Both the position numbers and the translations under genes were made by a program. Shown here one piece after another: positions 1 to 11,739 of a DNA stretch of 64,000 nt. Positions within the stretch are counted from its first letter, which is position 1. Each line of letters starts with the position of its first letter. The notes below the pieces were generated by a model. That model did not search any database. It saw nothing but the letters and a program-made list of their open reading frames with translations, and was not told where the DNA came from. The DNA comes from Pleurodeles waltl (Eukaryota; Chordata; Amphibia; Caudata; Salamandridae): contig NC_090450.1 of NCBI RefSeq assembly GCF_031143425.1, forward strand, positions 172,345,272 to 172,409,271, read 5' to 3'.

Positions 1-1371
1 GCATTTTTCGTAACTTTGGGACCATTTGAGCTATGAACATTTCTTTTTCTTAAAATCTGTAGATTATTCCGCAGATGATGGATTATGTGGCAAATGCAGC
101 AAATCTCTAATCATGCAAAATTGCTGCAGCTGCACAATCACATAATTCCAGTGGCCCTGGGTATGATATAGTATTTAGCTATTTCAGTAGAACCAATGGC
201 AGTCACTTTGTGGGGCCTCTCACTTGGGGCTTCAACATATTGAAATGGTGCACGTTGCAAAGGTATTGTCAGTGCAGTTTTTGTGTAATTGGTGGTATTA
301 AATGACTTTCACATTTCTAAAGCAGGGTATGGTGGGGCCTAATAGCACAGGCTTGCTTGTTGTCAATGTCGTTATTTGATGAGTGCTGTAACAAAAAAAC
401 AAATGAATTGAAAAGTATTGATTTCTCCCCTCTGCAATATGGCAGCAGTAATGGGGACAACACAATTGTTCTGGAAGAGTTCAAGATTCAACAACACGAA
501 CAAAGCCAAACCACATCTGCAGGGGCCAGCTCAATCAAGGATAATTCAAATAGGGTACTTGTAGAGCACGAGTAAATTTGTTCAATTTGTCAGATGAACA
601 GCCATCAAGGACAAACAGATGTATTTCTGAGGCAATAATGGAATGGCCTGACCTCATCAAGCTTGGCATGCAAGTCAACACTAGTATATCTTATTGAAAG
701 AACACTGCTGATGCCAACTACAGTACAGTGCATATTTACAAAAGCACTTGTATAGAGAGGTGTGAGAAACTGGTTTGTTGGTTGAGTGGAGTGTTAGCTG
801 TGATCAAGCAACAGCCTCTATCCCTGCCAGAGGGAACCACAAAAGTAACTAACTTAACCTGTGCCCAATCCTCTGGTAGCCCGGCACAAAGGTAATCAGG
901 TTTAACTTGGAGGCAATCTGCAAAGTATTTATGCAGCACACAAACAGTAAGAAAGTGAAAACTGAAAATAGAAAAACATCCAATATCACTCTAGAAAAAC
1001 AGAGTCAATTTTAATAAATTATTTGACACCAAAATGAAAATATTCCGATCATTATAAACAGTGTCATGTAGTTTTAAAGTTTACGATAAAAATTAATACC
1101 TAAAAGACCAAAGGGCAAAGCATGGACATCTAGTCACGTGATAGCGGGTCAAAATAAAAAACAAATGGCAGATGGCGACTGGACACAAGTCAGATGCAAA
1201 AAGGGGATTGTGCTCAGTCAGCGCTTATTTGGGGACTTAGAAGACATTTGACGAAAAAGTCTCTGAGAAAGTAAAGTACAGCGGACACGGCTTCATTCAG
1301 TGTCTGAGGAAGAGGCATCAGCATCGGGGAGCCTCCGGCTGAAGTCGCAGGGAAGATTTTTAGGTTCAGAC
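1..1371. other. Unclassified non-coding DNA
   Basis: Only short ORFs without recognisable domains occur here (the longest, near 357-575, resembles nothing known to me). No TIR pair, LTR or LINE protein similarity was found. It may contain old transposon remains that cannot be identified by eye. Confidence 0.5.
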
Positions 1372-1374
1372 TTA

Positions 1375-1544
1375 AGGCCTGATTTAGAATTTGGGATAGG
1401 GGTTACTTCGTCACAATGGTCACGGATATCCCGTCTGCCAAAATATAAATCCCATTATATCCTATGTGATTTATACTTCATCGGATGGGACATCCATCAC
1501 CATTGTGACATAGCAACCCCTCCACCAAACTCTAAATCAGGCCC
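1375..1544. mobile_element. 170-bp foldback MITE with TTA target duplication
   Basis: The left end reads AGGCCTGATTTAGAATTTGG. The right end is its near-perfect reverse complement (CCAAACTCTAAATCAGGCCC). The inner halves also pair, for example gtcacaatggt on the left with accattgtgac on the right, so the whole element can fold back. TTA flanks both sides (1372-1374 and 1545-1547). A TTA/TAA 3-bp duplication is typical of PIF/Harbinger-type transposition, so this is probably a non-autonomous Harbinger derivative. It has no coding capacity. Confidence 0.8.
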
Positions 1545-1547
1545 TTA

Positions 1548-4049
1548 GGCTCTTTTCTGGAAGTCGAAAAATCTCCAGCAGGACAAAGCTGGAGGCTGCA
1601 GCTAATGAAGGATCCCTCAGCAGGATTTACTGCTGGGGAGAAGAATTTAGCAGAAGTTGCCACAAAGTCAAGCCAACCAGGGATGTTCTTTGGGTCGATA
1701 GATCAGCAGGTTGACCAGAATTTCCCAGGTTTTGAGTTTAGGCTGAACACCTTTAATACCACAACAAAGGGCCAAGGATTGGATGGGCATCACTTGGGAG
1801 GCTTAGGACACAATCAGGCTGGGTCCAGGTGGGGGGTTCAAGATGGTTGAAGCCTTTTCTGCCCCTGAAACTCTGATCCGGAGGCCAGCCCCCTAGTCCT
1901 TGGGGTCACATTGGTAGTCCTAGGTTCAACAGTGGAATAAGGCTTAAGCAGCAGGGAAGGCCTCAGAGGGTTCAAAGGAAAAAGAACAGTCCATCCAGGT
2001 GCAATAAAGGAGTCCTACGAAGTACAAAGCAAGGCACAGCAGCAGTCAGTCCTCCGAGAGCCCTTCCATAGGTACACGAGGTGAACTTAAGAGTGGGTCT
2101 GAGGGTTCTATTATTATACCTGGTGACTTCTTTGAAGAAGGAAACGTTTTTAGATAATTCACTTTGTAGTGCCTGAAGTTTCCTGCCTCTGCTGGCCCAA
2201 GGCTGGCTGCTAGAACAATGCAGTAATGACTAGTCCTTTATGTGAAGCACAGCTTATTTATTTGCAAGTGAGGCTGTGCCCAGCTTTGCCCCTCCATCCT
2301 GCCAGGGATGGCCCATCCAGGCACACCTAATCCCTCTATTGTGCAGCTGCCTGTGAGGAATACACACAGTCCAAATGCCAACTGCACCCAGACATGTGAC
2401 CCAAGATCAGGCTGCAGGTACCAAACAGTTAGGGCAGGAAAATGCTAACTTTCTAAAAGTGTCATTTTAAAAATTGCAACTTAAATTCTGACTTTTCCAT
2501 TAAAGAAGATATTTAATTACAATGTCTCAGACAACATACATGGAATGGTCACCTGTTCCCAATCAAAAGTTAGCACTTATTAAGTGTGATAAGACAACCC
2601 AAGGTAGGCCTCACAGTAGTGAAAAATGAACATAGGGGTTGATCTGTCAAGCAGGAGCCATGAAAAAGAAGAGATCCCAAAGCACATTAAAACTGCTGAA
2701 TGGATTAACACAAACTTTGACAGAATGCTAGATCTTGGTCCAGAAAGTGTGCTTCTTGTGATTTGATGTAAAAAATGTATGTATATATAGCAACGCTATA
2801 CTTATGAGGAGGACCCGCAGATCCCCACAGATCAGCAAAGTCAAAACAGGCACTCTCATTGCTTGGCCACAACCTGAGGAAAATATTGAGGCCACCATCT
2901 TGGGACTCTAAGAGTAAGCCCCAAGAGTAAGCCCAGTGTCCTAGAATTAATTAAAAACAACACATAAGGGGGACAAGTGGAATACCTTGACCCCCTGGGC
3001 CAAGGTAGAGGGGTCGCTATGGGGACCATCCCATTGCCTCCGGGGCTGAAATAAAAAGATCATTTCTTTGCCATTTCGAGGATCTGCAGAATTTCCACAG
3101 ACACCAGCATTGCCCACCTATGGGGATCTCTGGCAGATTCCCTGATCTCGGGCACCACAAAAAAAAGGGTGTTCTTTAATGAAGTGCAAAGATGAGATCT
3201 TTAAATTAGTGTGATGAGGAAGTCCATCAGCCTCACTCCACCTGTATTCCTTGCCACTTATGTACCTTAAAAGTAATGTTAATGGTAGAGGAAAAGTGTT
3301 CCCTTTTTTATTATTAGCTTTTTTAAAGGACAGTGATCAGTTCCAATTATGGAACCTAGTTTCAAATAACATTCCCTTTTTGCGTTAGTTTTTTAAACTT
3401 CAGTCACTTAAGTATAATAAACATTTTTTACCAAAGTAATATAAAAAACAGTAATGGAAACAATATCCAATACATGTCACACTGCCTGTCTGCATCCCTT
3501 ATTACCTTTAAAATTGGTATCATCCTCTTCACCACTGAGCTCTTCAACACACCAGACCAGCAGTACCTGGCTGTCAGGAATAAGGCTGTGCGCGGTCCAG
3601 ATCCCGCCCGAAACTCCGCTGCACGTATTTGTGGCGCTTCATGCACACCACTTGTCATCCCCTCTTGTTCTAGAAGTGGTTATCACCGTCGCCTGCCCTG
3701 TGGTAAAGCTCATGTAGCTGCAGGGTCAGGACATTGGTGGACAAGATGCACTTATCAGTGCTATTCTATGAATGGACTACAATTCCCGGGTTTCTAGAGG
3801 CAGCGGCCATCTTGGGGTGTGGCAGGCCTATATAGCCCACCAACACCCAAGCACATTGCTCACTATTTTGAAGACTTTGATGCAGTCAGACCTTGTAGGG
3901 TTCCTCTGAAGAAGAGCAGATTTCCTGCATGGCAGATTGACAACAAATCGGAGTATCCTTGTTTCCATGGTGAATTCAGATATGAGTAGGTCGTACTCGT
4001 AGTGGTAAGGTCTTGATGAGCCCAATCTTGAAGGAAGTTGTTACTTCAA
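1548..4049. other. Unclassified non-coding DNA, possible LTR remnant
   Basis: About 2.5 kb without a credible gene. Overlapping ORFs at 3428-3797 on both strands have no recognisable domain. The stretch around 1560-2450 has the mixed, moderately GC-rich look of an LTR, but I could not define ends or target duplications. Confidence 0.4.
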
Positions 4050-4795
4050 AAAGTAAAGAGCCCCTTAGCACAACGAGAAAAGCGCTTTCAGTCGAAAGAG
4101 TAAAGCGCTCCTGGCACGACGATAAAAGCGCTTCAGGCCAAACGAGTAAAGTGGCCTTGGTGCGACGATCAAAGTGCTCGGACCACATGAGTAAAGCGCC
4201 CCTTAGCACAATGAGCAAAGAGCTTCAGGCCACACATGTAAAGGGCCCTTGGCACGATAATCAAAGCCCTTCAGTCCACACGAGTAAAGCGCTCTTAGCA
4301 AGATAATCAAAGCGCTTCAGTCCATACGATTAAAGCGCTCTTGGCAAGACAATCAGAGGCGCTTCAGGCCACACGAGTAAAGCGCCCTTGGCACGACAAT
4401 CAAAAGCACTTTAGGCCACACAAGCAAAGCGACCTTGACATGACAGTCAAAGCGCTTCATGCCACATGAGTAAAGCGCCCCCTTAGCACAACGAGCAAAG
4501 CGATTCAGGTCACAAGAGTAAAGCGCCCTTGGCACGACAATCAAAGCATTTCAGGCTACATGAGTAAAAGCGGTCTTGGCACGAGGATCAAAATGCTTCA
4601 GGTCACATGAGTAAAGCGCCCCCTAGCACAGCGAGCGTAGCGCTTCAGTCAAAGCAAGTAAAAGCGCTCTCTGGCATAATGAACAAAGCGCTTCATGTAT
4701 GATGATCAAAGCGCTTCATTAACAATAAACAAGGCGCTTCTGCCCAACGAACAAAGCGCTTCAAGTTCAATGAGTAAAACTTTCAGGCCTTAGTA
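4050..4795. repeat. Degenerate 46-bp minisatellite
   Basis: Roughly 16 imperfect copies of a unit of about 46 bp. Each unit is two half-units of about 23 bp: one carries gagtaaagcgcccttggcac and the other gacaatcaaagcgcttcagg. The core AAAGCGC therefore recurs about every 23 bp. Copies drift by substitutions and 1-2 bp indels, and the array decays toward both ends. As 46 is not a multiple of three, ORFs crossing the array are incidental. Confidence 0.85.
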
Positions 4796-5508
4796 GTAAA
4801 TGTGAAAACGTTTTGGAGATAAGCAAATTATAGTTTCATTGTTTTTTGGGAAGCATAATATGTGAGATACATATTTAAGTCGTTGAGAATTTCTAGGCTG
4901 AGATCAAACGTTTATGTTATGAATGCATAATTGTTACATGATTGATATTCAGAGTGGGACCATGGTCCAAAGCTCTTGCCATCTCTAGTTTCAGAGGTTG
5001 CAGTTTGTTCTTGTTCCATGATTCAAAAAGAAGGAGCTACGCCCAATTCACCATGGGTCTCAATCTGATACCACGGAAACGCCTTATTCAAGAGTCTATT
5101 GGTGAGTTTATACTGTTATGAATGAGTATATGCATATTTGTTCTAACAGTTTCTTTTCAGATCTCTCTCCCTGCAGTTCCCTACCCTAATTCTATTCCCC
5201 CCACCTGGCTTCATCTTAACTCTGTGCTCTGATAGCTTTCTGAGTTGGTGATGCCGGGAGGTGGGCTTTTTGTGCAGCAGCGTGCATATCCCAAGGAAAG
5301 GGCACAGTGACACTGGCAAGCAAAACCAAGATCTCCTGTGGGCAAGCCAGCAACTGCAGCAGCAAAATCATCCAGCATGAGAAAGGAATTTGCAAGAAGT
5401 CAAAATATCAGGTGTTCTTATACGAACTTAGATTCCAGATATTCGTATGTCTGTCAGATGGGACAAGCTCTCTCCCACTTTCACGTCATGAAGGATCTGA
5501 AGAACTAG
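4796..5508. other. Unclassified non-coding DNA
   Basis: Spacer between the minisatellite and the Harbinger element. No gene or terminal repeat was recognised. Confidence 0.5.
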
Positions 5509-5803
5509 GGGCCAGATGTAGCAAACGTTTGCGACTCGCAAACGGGCCGATTCGCAATTTGCGACAGTGCAAAATCGGAAATGGGATGCAAAAAGCCCAT
5601 TTCCGACTCGCAAAAAGCGATGGGACCCGTTTGCGAGTCGCATCCGTTGCGACCCCATTTTGCGACCCGCAAATTGCAAGTCGCAATTTGCGAGTCGCAA
5701 ACCTTATGCAATTGCAACTCGCAAATTGCGACTAGTCACAAAAAGCCCAGTTTGCAAGTCGCATTTACCACTAACTCAGAGCAGGTGGTAACCATTACCA
5801 AAG

Positions 5804-5809
5804 TATAAA
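5804..5809 (+). promoter_or_regulatory. TATA box of the Harbinger transposase gene
   Basis: TATAAA lies 33 bp before the predicted start codon at 5842, just inside the left subterminal repeat region. The spacing would put transcription start almost at the ATG, so the 5' UTR would be very short or translation may start at the ATG at 5863. Confidence 0.5.
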
Positions 5810-5841
5810 AGGAGACCCAGAAGGCATCTGGGTCACTCAAG

Positions 5842-7042
5842 ATGGCGGACATATACCTGATGGCAGTGAGGAGGAGAGTCTACGCAGCCCAGCAGAGGAG
5901 GAGGAGGGGCCACAGACAGGAGAAGATATATAGAACAAGGCAGACCCTTTTCCAGCAAACTGAAGAGGAGATCTATGATAAATACCGCCTTAGCAGCGCT
6001 GCCATTCTAGAATTCATAGATTTACTAAAACCACAGCTAGAACACAAGACTCTGCGTGGCTGCGCCATCCCTACGCATGTGCAAGTACTATGCGCACTGC
6101 ACCTCTTGGCCTCAGGGAGCTATCAGGGGGTCATTGCCGTGGCAGGTGGGGTATCCCAAAGTGCAGTGTCAAGGTTCCTCAGGGCATTCCTAGATGCCTT
6201 AGTAGCGCACAGGTCTCAGTTCATATACTTACCAAGGAATGAGGCAGAAATTAACAGCACGAAGCTGGACTTTTACCGCATTGCCCACTTCCCCCATGTA
6301 ATTGGATGTGTAGATGGGACACACATTCAAATATGCCCCCCGCTAATCTGGAACATATTTTCCGCAACAGAAAGTGTACCCACTCACTCAACATACAGGT
6401 TGTTTGTGATGCCCATTACGTCATCACGGACATCGTAGCTAAGTTTCCAGGCAGTACCCATGACTCATACATTTTTAGACATAGTGGGATACATCAACGC
6501 CTGGAACGTGGGGAGTTTGGAGACGGATACCTCCTAGGTAGAGCTGCATACACCTTGCAGACATACACACAGGTCACTGTGCACGACTATCTGGACTTCC
6601 TAACAGTGTACTTTTGTGCCCAACAGGTGACAGTGCATATGCTCTAAGGCCATGGATCATGACTCCATTTTTAACACCCAGCAATGATTCAGAGAGGCAA
6701 TACAACAGTGCGCATAAGAGGACCAGGAACCTCATAGAGCGCACCTTCGGACTCCTGAAGGCAAGATTCCGATGCCTCCACCGCAGCGGAGGCGCCCTCC
6801 AATACACCCCCATTACCGCTTTCAAAATTGTGGTCGCATGCGCCATCCTCCACAACATAGCCACCCGACGTGGGCTACCTCTCACCCCTGCAGACCCAGA
6901 TCCTGATGATGAAGAGCAAGAACAACCACATCGCCATCATGGGGATAGGAGTCTAGCTAATCAAGGCAGACTGAGACGGGACCACATTGCAACGCAATAT
7001 TCTGGACGGTACGTGTCAACTCCCACCATACTCACCTATTAA
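5842..7042 (+). pseudogene. HARBI1-like transposase with one frameshift and an 89-bp intron
   Basis: A DDE nuclease of the PIF/Harbinger family that would catalyse element excision and insertion in the nucleus. The first frame (5842 to about 6340) has a basic N terminus, a helix-turn-helix-like segment (GGVSQSAVSRFLRAF, residues about 102-116) and the first catalytic Asp in VIGCVDGTHIQI (D158). At the C6 run 6336-6341 the frame shifts by one base. The next frame continues with PGSTHDSYIFRHSGI (second Asp) and LLG. Splicing out 6538-6626 joins this to GDSAYALRPW, then the conserved NLIERTFGLLKARF (Glu) segment and the tail ending at 7042. The total is about 370 codons, close to the usual family length of about 350. 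One missing C is the only break seen, so it could be a sequencing error or a recent mutation. The start is the first ATG after the TATA box. Confidence 0.88.
6538..6626 (+). other. Intron in the Harbinger transposase gene
   Basis: Starts GTAGAG and ends with a pyrimidine-containing tract plus CAACAG. Removing it fuses ...LLG to GDSAY with the Gly codon split 1/2 across the junction, restoring the LGDSGY-type block that the family carries there. Read unspliced, the frame runs into a stop at 6645-6647. This is inferred from reading-frame and motif continuity, not from transcripts. Confidence 0.8.
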
Positions 7043-7662
7043 CCATTTGTTAAGTGGAACAAAAATAACTGTTTTATTAATGTCATGAAGAAACTATATA
7101 CAAGTTGAAATTGTCCATGGGCAGAAAAATGCCAACCAGTCATGTGGCACATTAACGCCATGTGCCACATGAATCTGTCCTGGCTGTTATCTATGATCTC
7201 CTGCCCCTCCTGCCAGCCTGGCTGGTCCCTGCTGCGTCCATGGTGCTGTGCCTACCACTCCTCAGCACACTACTGTGAGTGGCAGAGACACTGCTCACTG
7301 TTGAGCCCTCCTCCCAGGTGTATTTGTTAACTTCCTGGCTGTGATGTCATCATCATGTGCCAGGAAGTGTTTCCAGGGTGTTCTGGTATGCTTTCTGGAG
7401 TGTTCTGCTGCATCTGCAAGCAATTTTGAAGGTATTCGCAATTTGCGACACCCACTCACTAATTGCGAGTTCGTTTTTGCACACTCGCAAACAGCGACCT
7501 CGCAAACTGCGGACTCGCACACAGCGTTGCGAGTCCGGCTGCGAGTCGCAAAATCGGATCGCTTTTTTTTCTGGCATTCCACTTTGCGACTCGCATTTTG
7601 CGAGTCGCATCAACTCGCAAAATGCGAGTCGCAATTTTTATTTTTGCTACATCTGGCCCTAA

Positions 7663-8329
7663 GTCTTTAGGCAACACCTCATTCTTATGCAACCTTCCAT
7701 GGATGCTGGCCTATCTCTGAAGATTTCCCCCTCCTCCACCTATACGTGCACATCCGTTCCACAGTCTATCACCTTTCCTTGGTTACACCTAACCATTTTC
7801 CTTTCTCTCGTACTCCTACCTTGTAAAGCGCTGCATTACTTTGTAGCTTGGTTTGCTTGCTACAGATACTCCCTCTACACACATACGTACATTTATGTTA
7901 TGGTAATGGTCTGTTATTGAGCACAACTGTCACCACCATTTTGGCCTTTTTTGCTTAGTTAAGATAAGGTCAAAGAAAGGTCAAAGAAATACAACGGCAG
8001 CCAAGTATGATTAAGGCGGGTAAGAGAAATGCCTTGACAGCATATTAGCTCATACAAGTGATTTCATATTGGACAACGGAAGGGGAGAATGGGGAAGAGA
8101 ATACGGTGAAAGAGATTAACTAACGGGGAGAGGAAGATAAAAAAAGCAGGGCTGCTTCAACTATTTTTGCCAGAGCTGATTTAGATTCCTAGTTCTACCC
8201 TATCAAGGAGGATAGGAAAGCCTCAGCTGATGCAACTGCTAACTTTCAGTACTTCTATCTTTAGATCTGGCTCTTGCCAAGACTCTCTACATTACCTATT
8301 GTAGGGAAATTCTTTAAAATATACACTGC
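7663..8329. other. Unclassified non-coding DNA
   Basis: Spacer between the Harbinger element and the next MITE. Only short ORFs without domains occur. Confidence 0.5.
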
Positions 8330-8960
8330 GGGCCATATTTATGACACACGTTGCGTTGCATTTGCAGCACACAATGTGGTACATGCACAACGCAAACCTT
8401 AAGTGAGATTTATGAAGCCACACAAGGCCACTTTGCATGGCCGTGAGTGGATCCATAACTCTAGAGTAAAGCAATGCAGCACACATTGCTATGTTGCCTT
8501 ATTTTACACCAGGGAGGCATTCCATGGGTGATGCATGGGTGTTCCCATGCAACTCCCATGGTTTTGTATGCCTTCCCAGATTGAACAGAACTGGTAAGTC
8601 ATGGAATGCTCCACACAAATGTGCCTCCACAGGTGAGGTGTAACGAGGAGAATTTTTTTTACTCCTTGTTTTTTCTTCATTCTACCTGTGCTGCATTCTG
8701 CAGCACACACGGAAAGAGGAAAAAGCCTCAGGGGATTGTTTTTGTGCAGAAGATGCCTCTTCTTGCACAAATACAATCCTGCATTGCAGGCACCCCTGCA
8801 TACAATTGTGCAGGGGTACCTGCATTGGTGCTAGGCATCTAAATCCACACCAGTGCAGGGGAAATGGCAGGAATGGGATATATTATTTTAAATATGGCAC
8901 ATCCCTGCCCTTTCTTTGGGACACAGGAGACATGCTGCACTGTGTGACAAATGCATGTAC
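8330..8960. mobile_element. MITE-like element, right end missing
   Basis: The left end GGGCCATATTTATGACACAC resembles the ends of the elements at 40530 and 63429. Internal sequence is shared with 63429 onward, including the block around a catgggtg-type repeat, a gaggaga/ctcctt stretch, cagaaga...cttcttgcacaa and a run ending in cacatccctg. No matching right terminus was found, so the 3' boundary is approximate. Confidence 0.55.
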
Positions 8961-9093
8961 ATCAGTGTACTTTGGTTCCAACCAGAGGCATAATTGTCTC
9001 TCATTTTACCCCAACAACTCTCTGGTGTATCTAACATCCACCTGTGGAGTGTCTACATTGTAATGCATGAGAGACTGCTTTACAGTGCACTTA

Positions 9094-9845
9094 GGGTCAG
9101 ATGTACAACCCTCAGTGTTTGTGACTTGTGATTTGCATTATTGTGAGACTCTCAAAATGAGAGTCACAAAAAACAATGATGTACAACAGTGTCTGAGGCA
9201 CTGTTTGCGAATCCCAAATGGGTTGCAAGGGACCTGCCTCATTAATATTTATGAGGCAGGTCACAATTTGCTACCCATTGGGAAGGGCCTGCACTCACAG
9301 AGATGGTGGCCTGCTGGGGTGAGCAGACCACAATGTCTGTGACTGCTTTTTAAATGAAGCAGTTTTTTAATTTTGTTTTATGGCTTTTTTAAGTGAAGCC
9401 CATTTTTCTTAAAGGAAAACGAGAAGCACTTCAAAAATAAAAATTAAACATTTTGTTTTCATTTTTTAAGAGTCGGCAGTGGTCCATGAGACCACTGCCT
9501 GCTCTGAAAAATATTAGTGCCCCCATTCATAAAGGGGAAGGGTTCCCTTGCGAACCCCCTTCCCGTTTACAAATGGGTTACCGCCTCCTTCAAGGAGTTG
9601 GTAAAGTATGAATGTTTTGCGACCGCATTCTGGTCGCAAGCATTAATACAAGGCCCCTGTGACTTGCTATTAGAAAGGGATGCCCTTTACATGCCCTTTC
9701 CTAATAGTGACTCACAAATCCTATTTTGAGAACAGTAATAACTACCAACTCACAAAATGGGGTTGGTACATGCCAAAAAGCCACACAGTCACAAACCTTC
9801 CGATGGGCCATTTGTGACCGGTAAAATGCGTTGTACATCTGGCCC
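9094..9845. mobile_element. Harbinger-type MITE (~750 bp)
   Basis: The left terminus GGGTCAGATGTACAAC pairs with the right terminus gttgtacatctggccc. The first 12 bases match the Harbinger element at 5509 at all but one position. Flanking triplets are TTA and AAA, an imperfect duplication. No ORF with transposase similarity is present. Confidence 0.75.
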
Positions 9846-10076
9846 AAAATACTGACACCTTAAATTATTTATTTCATAGTTACATTGTACTCAGAAAGCA
9901 GTACCTTTTTGGGATTGTTTTTTCACTGCAGCAGGCTTTTCTTTAGTGCAAGAACAACTAACTCTGCTGAAGTCCCCAAAAATCGGAAAAGGCCTCAAAT
10001 TCATCATGCAAACATTGCTTTTCCTTTGTATGGATGTTTGCTACAGTTTCTAAACATGTGATGACAAAGGCAAAAT

Positions 10077-10713
10077 GGGCCAGATATACCAAAATGCTAT
10101 TCTGCATTTCTTAAATACTGACGTCATAGACATTGCTATTTAAGAAGTGCAAAATGCAGTGTCCAAAGATACCGATTTCCTAATAGCGATTCTGACAAAG
10201 TAGGAATCGCTATTAGAAAACCGGTATTAAGAAGAAATCCCATTACATTTGAGACCAATGGCCCATTTTTGCATTTCCTAAATAGCAATTTCTTGTGCAA
10301 ATGCAAAACCAGGGATGGCAATGGAAAAAAGCCCTCCCGTGGTGCACCCCAAAAATAGGGGTGCACCTGCAAACCACACATATGACTAAGCGGCATGTGT
10401 GTGCTCTATTGCAATTTAAAAAAAACACCTTGGGGCGCTTTTTTTAAATTTCACCTGGTTACCACCATCTTCTAGTCGGTGGTAACTGCATCTCCAAAAT
10501 GCCCAAATCGCATTTTGGAAATGCATGGTACATCAGAATAGGAAATGCAAATAGGAAATCCCTATTTTCTATTCTGGGAATCACAAATTGCGATTTCTTT
10601 GCTATTCCTTAATGGGCTTTGTAGATTAGTAGAGCCCAGATTGCATTTCTTAACAGCCTGACATACTGATTCGGACCATTAAAAAATGCAAACAACCTTC
10701 ATAAATCTGGCCC
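10077..10713. mobile_element. Harbinger-type MITE with AAT target duplication
   Basis: Termini are GGGCCAGATATACCAAAATG and cttcataaatctggccc. AAT occurs immediately outside both ends (10074-10076 and 10714-10716). The interior holds short inverted blocks such as gaaatgc/gcatttc. Non-coding; it depends on a transposase supplied elsewhere. Confidence 0.78.
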
Positions 10714-10716
10714 AAT

Positions 10717-11490
10717 ATGTGTTTTTTTTATAGGGCATCCACATAAATACACAACATTTAGGGTAGACGACTGATCAACACAGCAACAGATACCCATGCA
10801 CACACAGCACGACTCTCATATAGAGAATCATACCCGCACAGCACCACTGATAGAAGCAGGCAAACAACAGTCATAAAGGAGCCCACATCTACTCATAAGT
10901 ATTCTGACACACTCAATACAAACACAAAGACAACACACATACAGGCAAAAATGCATTGTTGTGTACCCCTCCCCCTGGAAGGGACCAACACACTTGGGAA
11001 GATATCCTTAGTCCCAAGAAGAAGAATACTAGTTTACCCACTTCAGAGAAAAAACAGAACTGGCAGGTGTCTTTCGCTCCTCTCAACAACGAGTTATACT
11101 TAGTCAGTGAAGGAGCATTAAGAGTAAGATACACTATTAGTGTAACTCTTCTCAGCAGGGTACTGCATATAGATACAGATCCCCACCCTGGCCCTTAGAA
11201 ATAGTCGACACACACATTAATGGTATTTTACCTCATACCGTTAATTATCATAAACTTTTTGTCCATAAACCATGTGTACCAGAATGACAATGGTTATTGT
11301 GGTAATCTCAGTAGTCTAAGTATAAAGCAAAATAAACATTAGGAAACCCTCAGTTATATTTTATCATAATCCTTGAATTGTCTAATGGATTAGTATAATC
11401 CCTACCTGAAATCGTAGCTAGCAAGAGTCTTCAGTAACTTCTGCATCTTGAATGAGGCAGATGAGAATGGCGTTCAAGCTCCCCTGCATG
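10717..11490. other. Unclassified non-coding DNA
   Basis: No gene or element boundary was recognised. A CA/GA-rich stretch around 10740-10960 is low complexity. Confidence 0.5.
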
Positions 11491-11739
11491 CATTTTTTTT
11501 TTTAAATGTCTTTTTATTGGCAAATCAAAAACAGTACATAACAACAGTAAAGTAAGGGAAGCATATCAGAATGTAGCCTGCTGATGAGCCTGCGCGGGGA
11601 CGGACTTGTCAAGAAAGGCTCAAGAGCTTGGAATATTTTGCGTGCCGCAGGGAATGAGTCGTGAAGGCCACGTATCGCCGCTCATAGCTGAAAATATGTA
11701 AATGTGGCAAGTAAAGAGCTGAAGTGCCTGTTAAGAGGT

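Larger units (their letters stand above)
5509..7659 (+). mobile_element. Harbinger (PIF/Harbinger) DNA transposon, full length
   Basis: About 2.15 kb. The left end GGGCCAGATGTAGCAAA is matched by the right end tttgctacatctggccc. Flanking triplets are TAG (5506-5508) and TAA (7660-7662), one mismatch from the expected 3-bp TWA duplication. Both subterminal regions (about 5515-5765 and 7430-7640) are packed with short direct and inverted copies of gactcgcaa / ttgcgagtc. Between them lie a TATA box and a HARBI1-type transposase gene. No second, Myb-like ORF of the kind many Harbinger elements carry was recognised. The ends are well preserved, so the insertion is not very old. Confidence 0.9.

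Noticed and set aside
3428..3797. Overlapping ORFs on both strands
   Set aside because: Different frames of the same stretch are open with no domain in any; no evidence for a gene.
4050..4795. CRISPR-like array
   Set aside because: Repeats are degenerate, contiguous without unique spacers, and the DNA is eukaryotic; it is a minisatellite.
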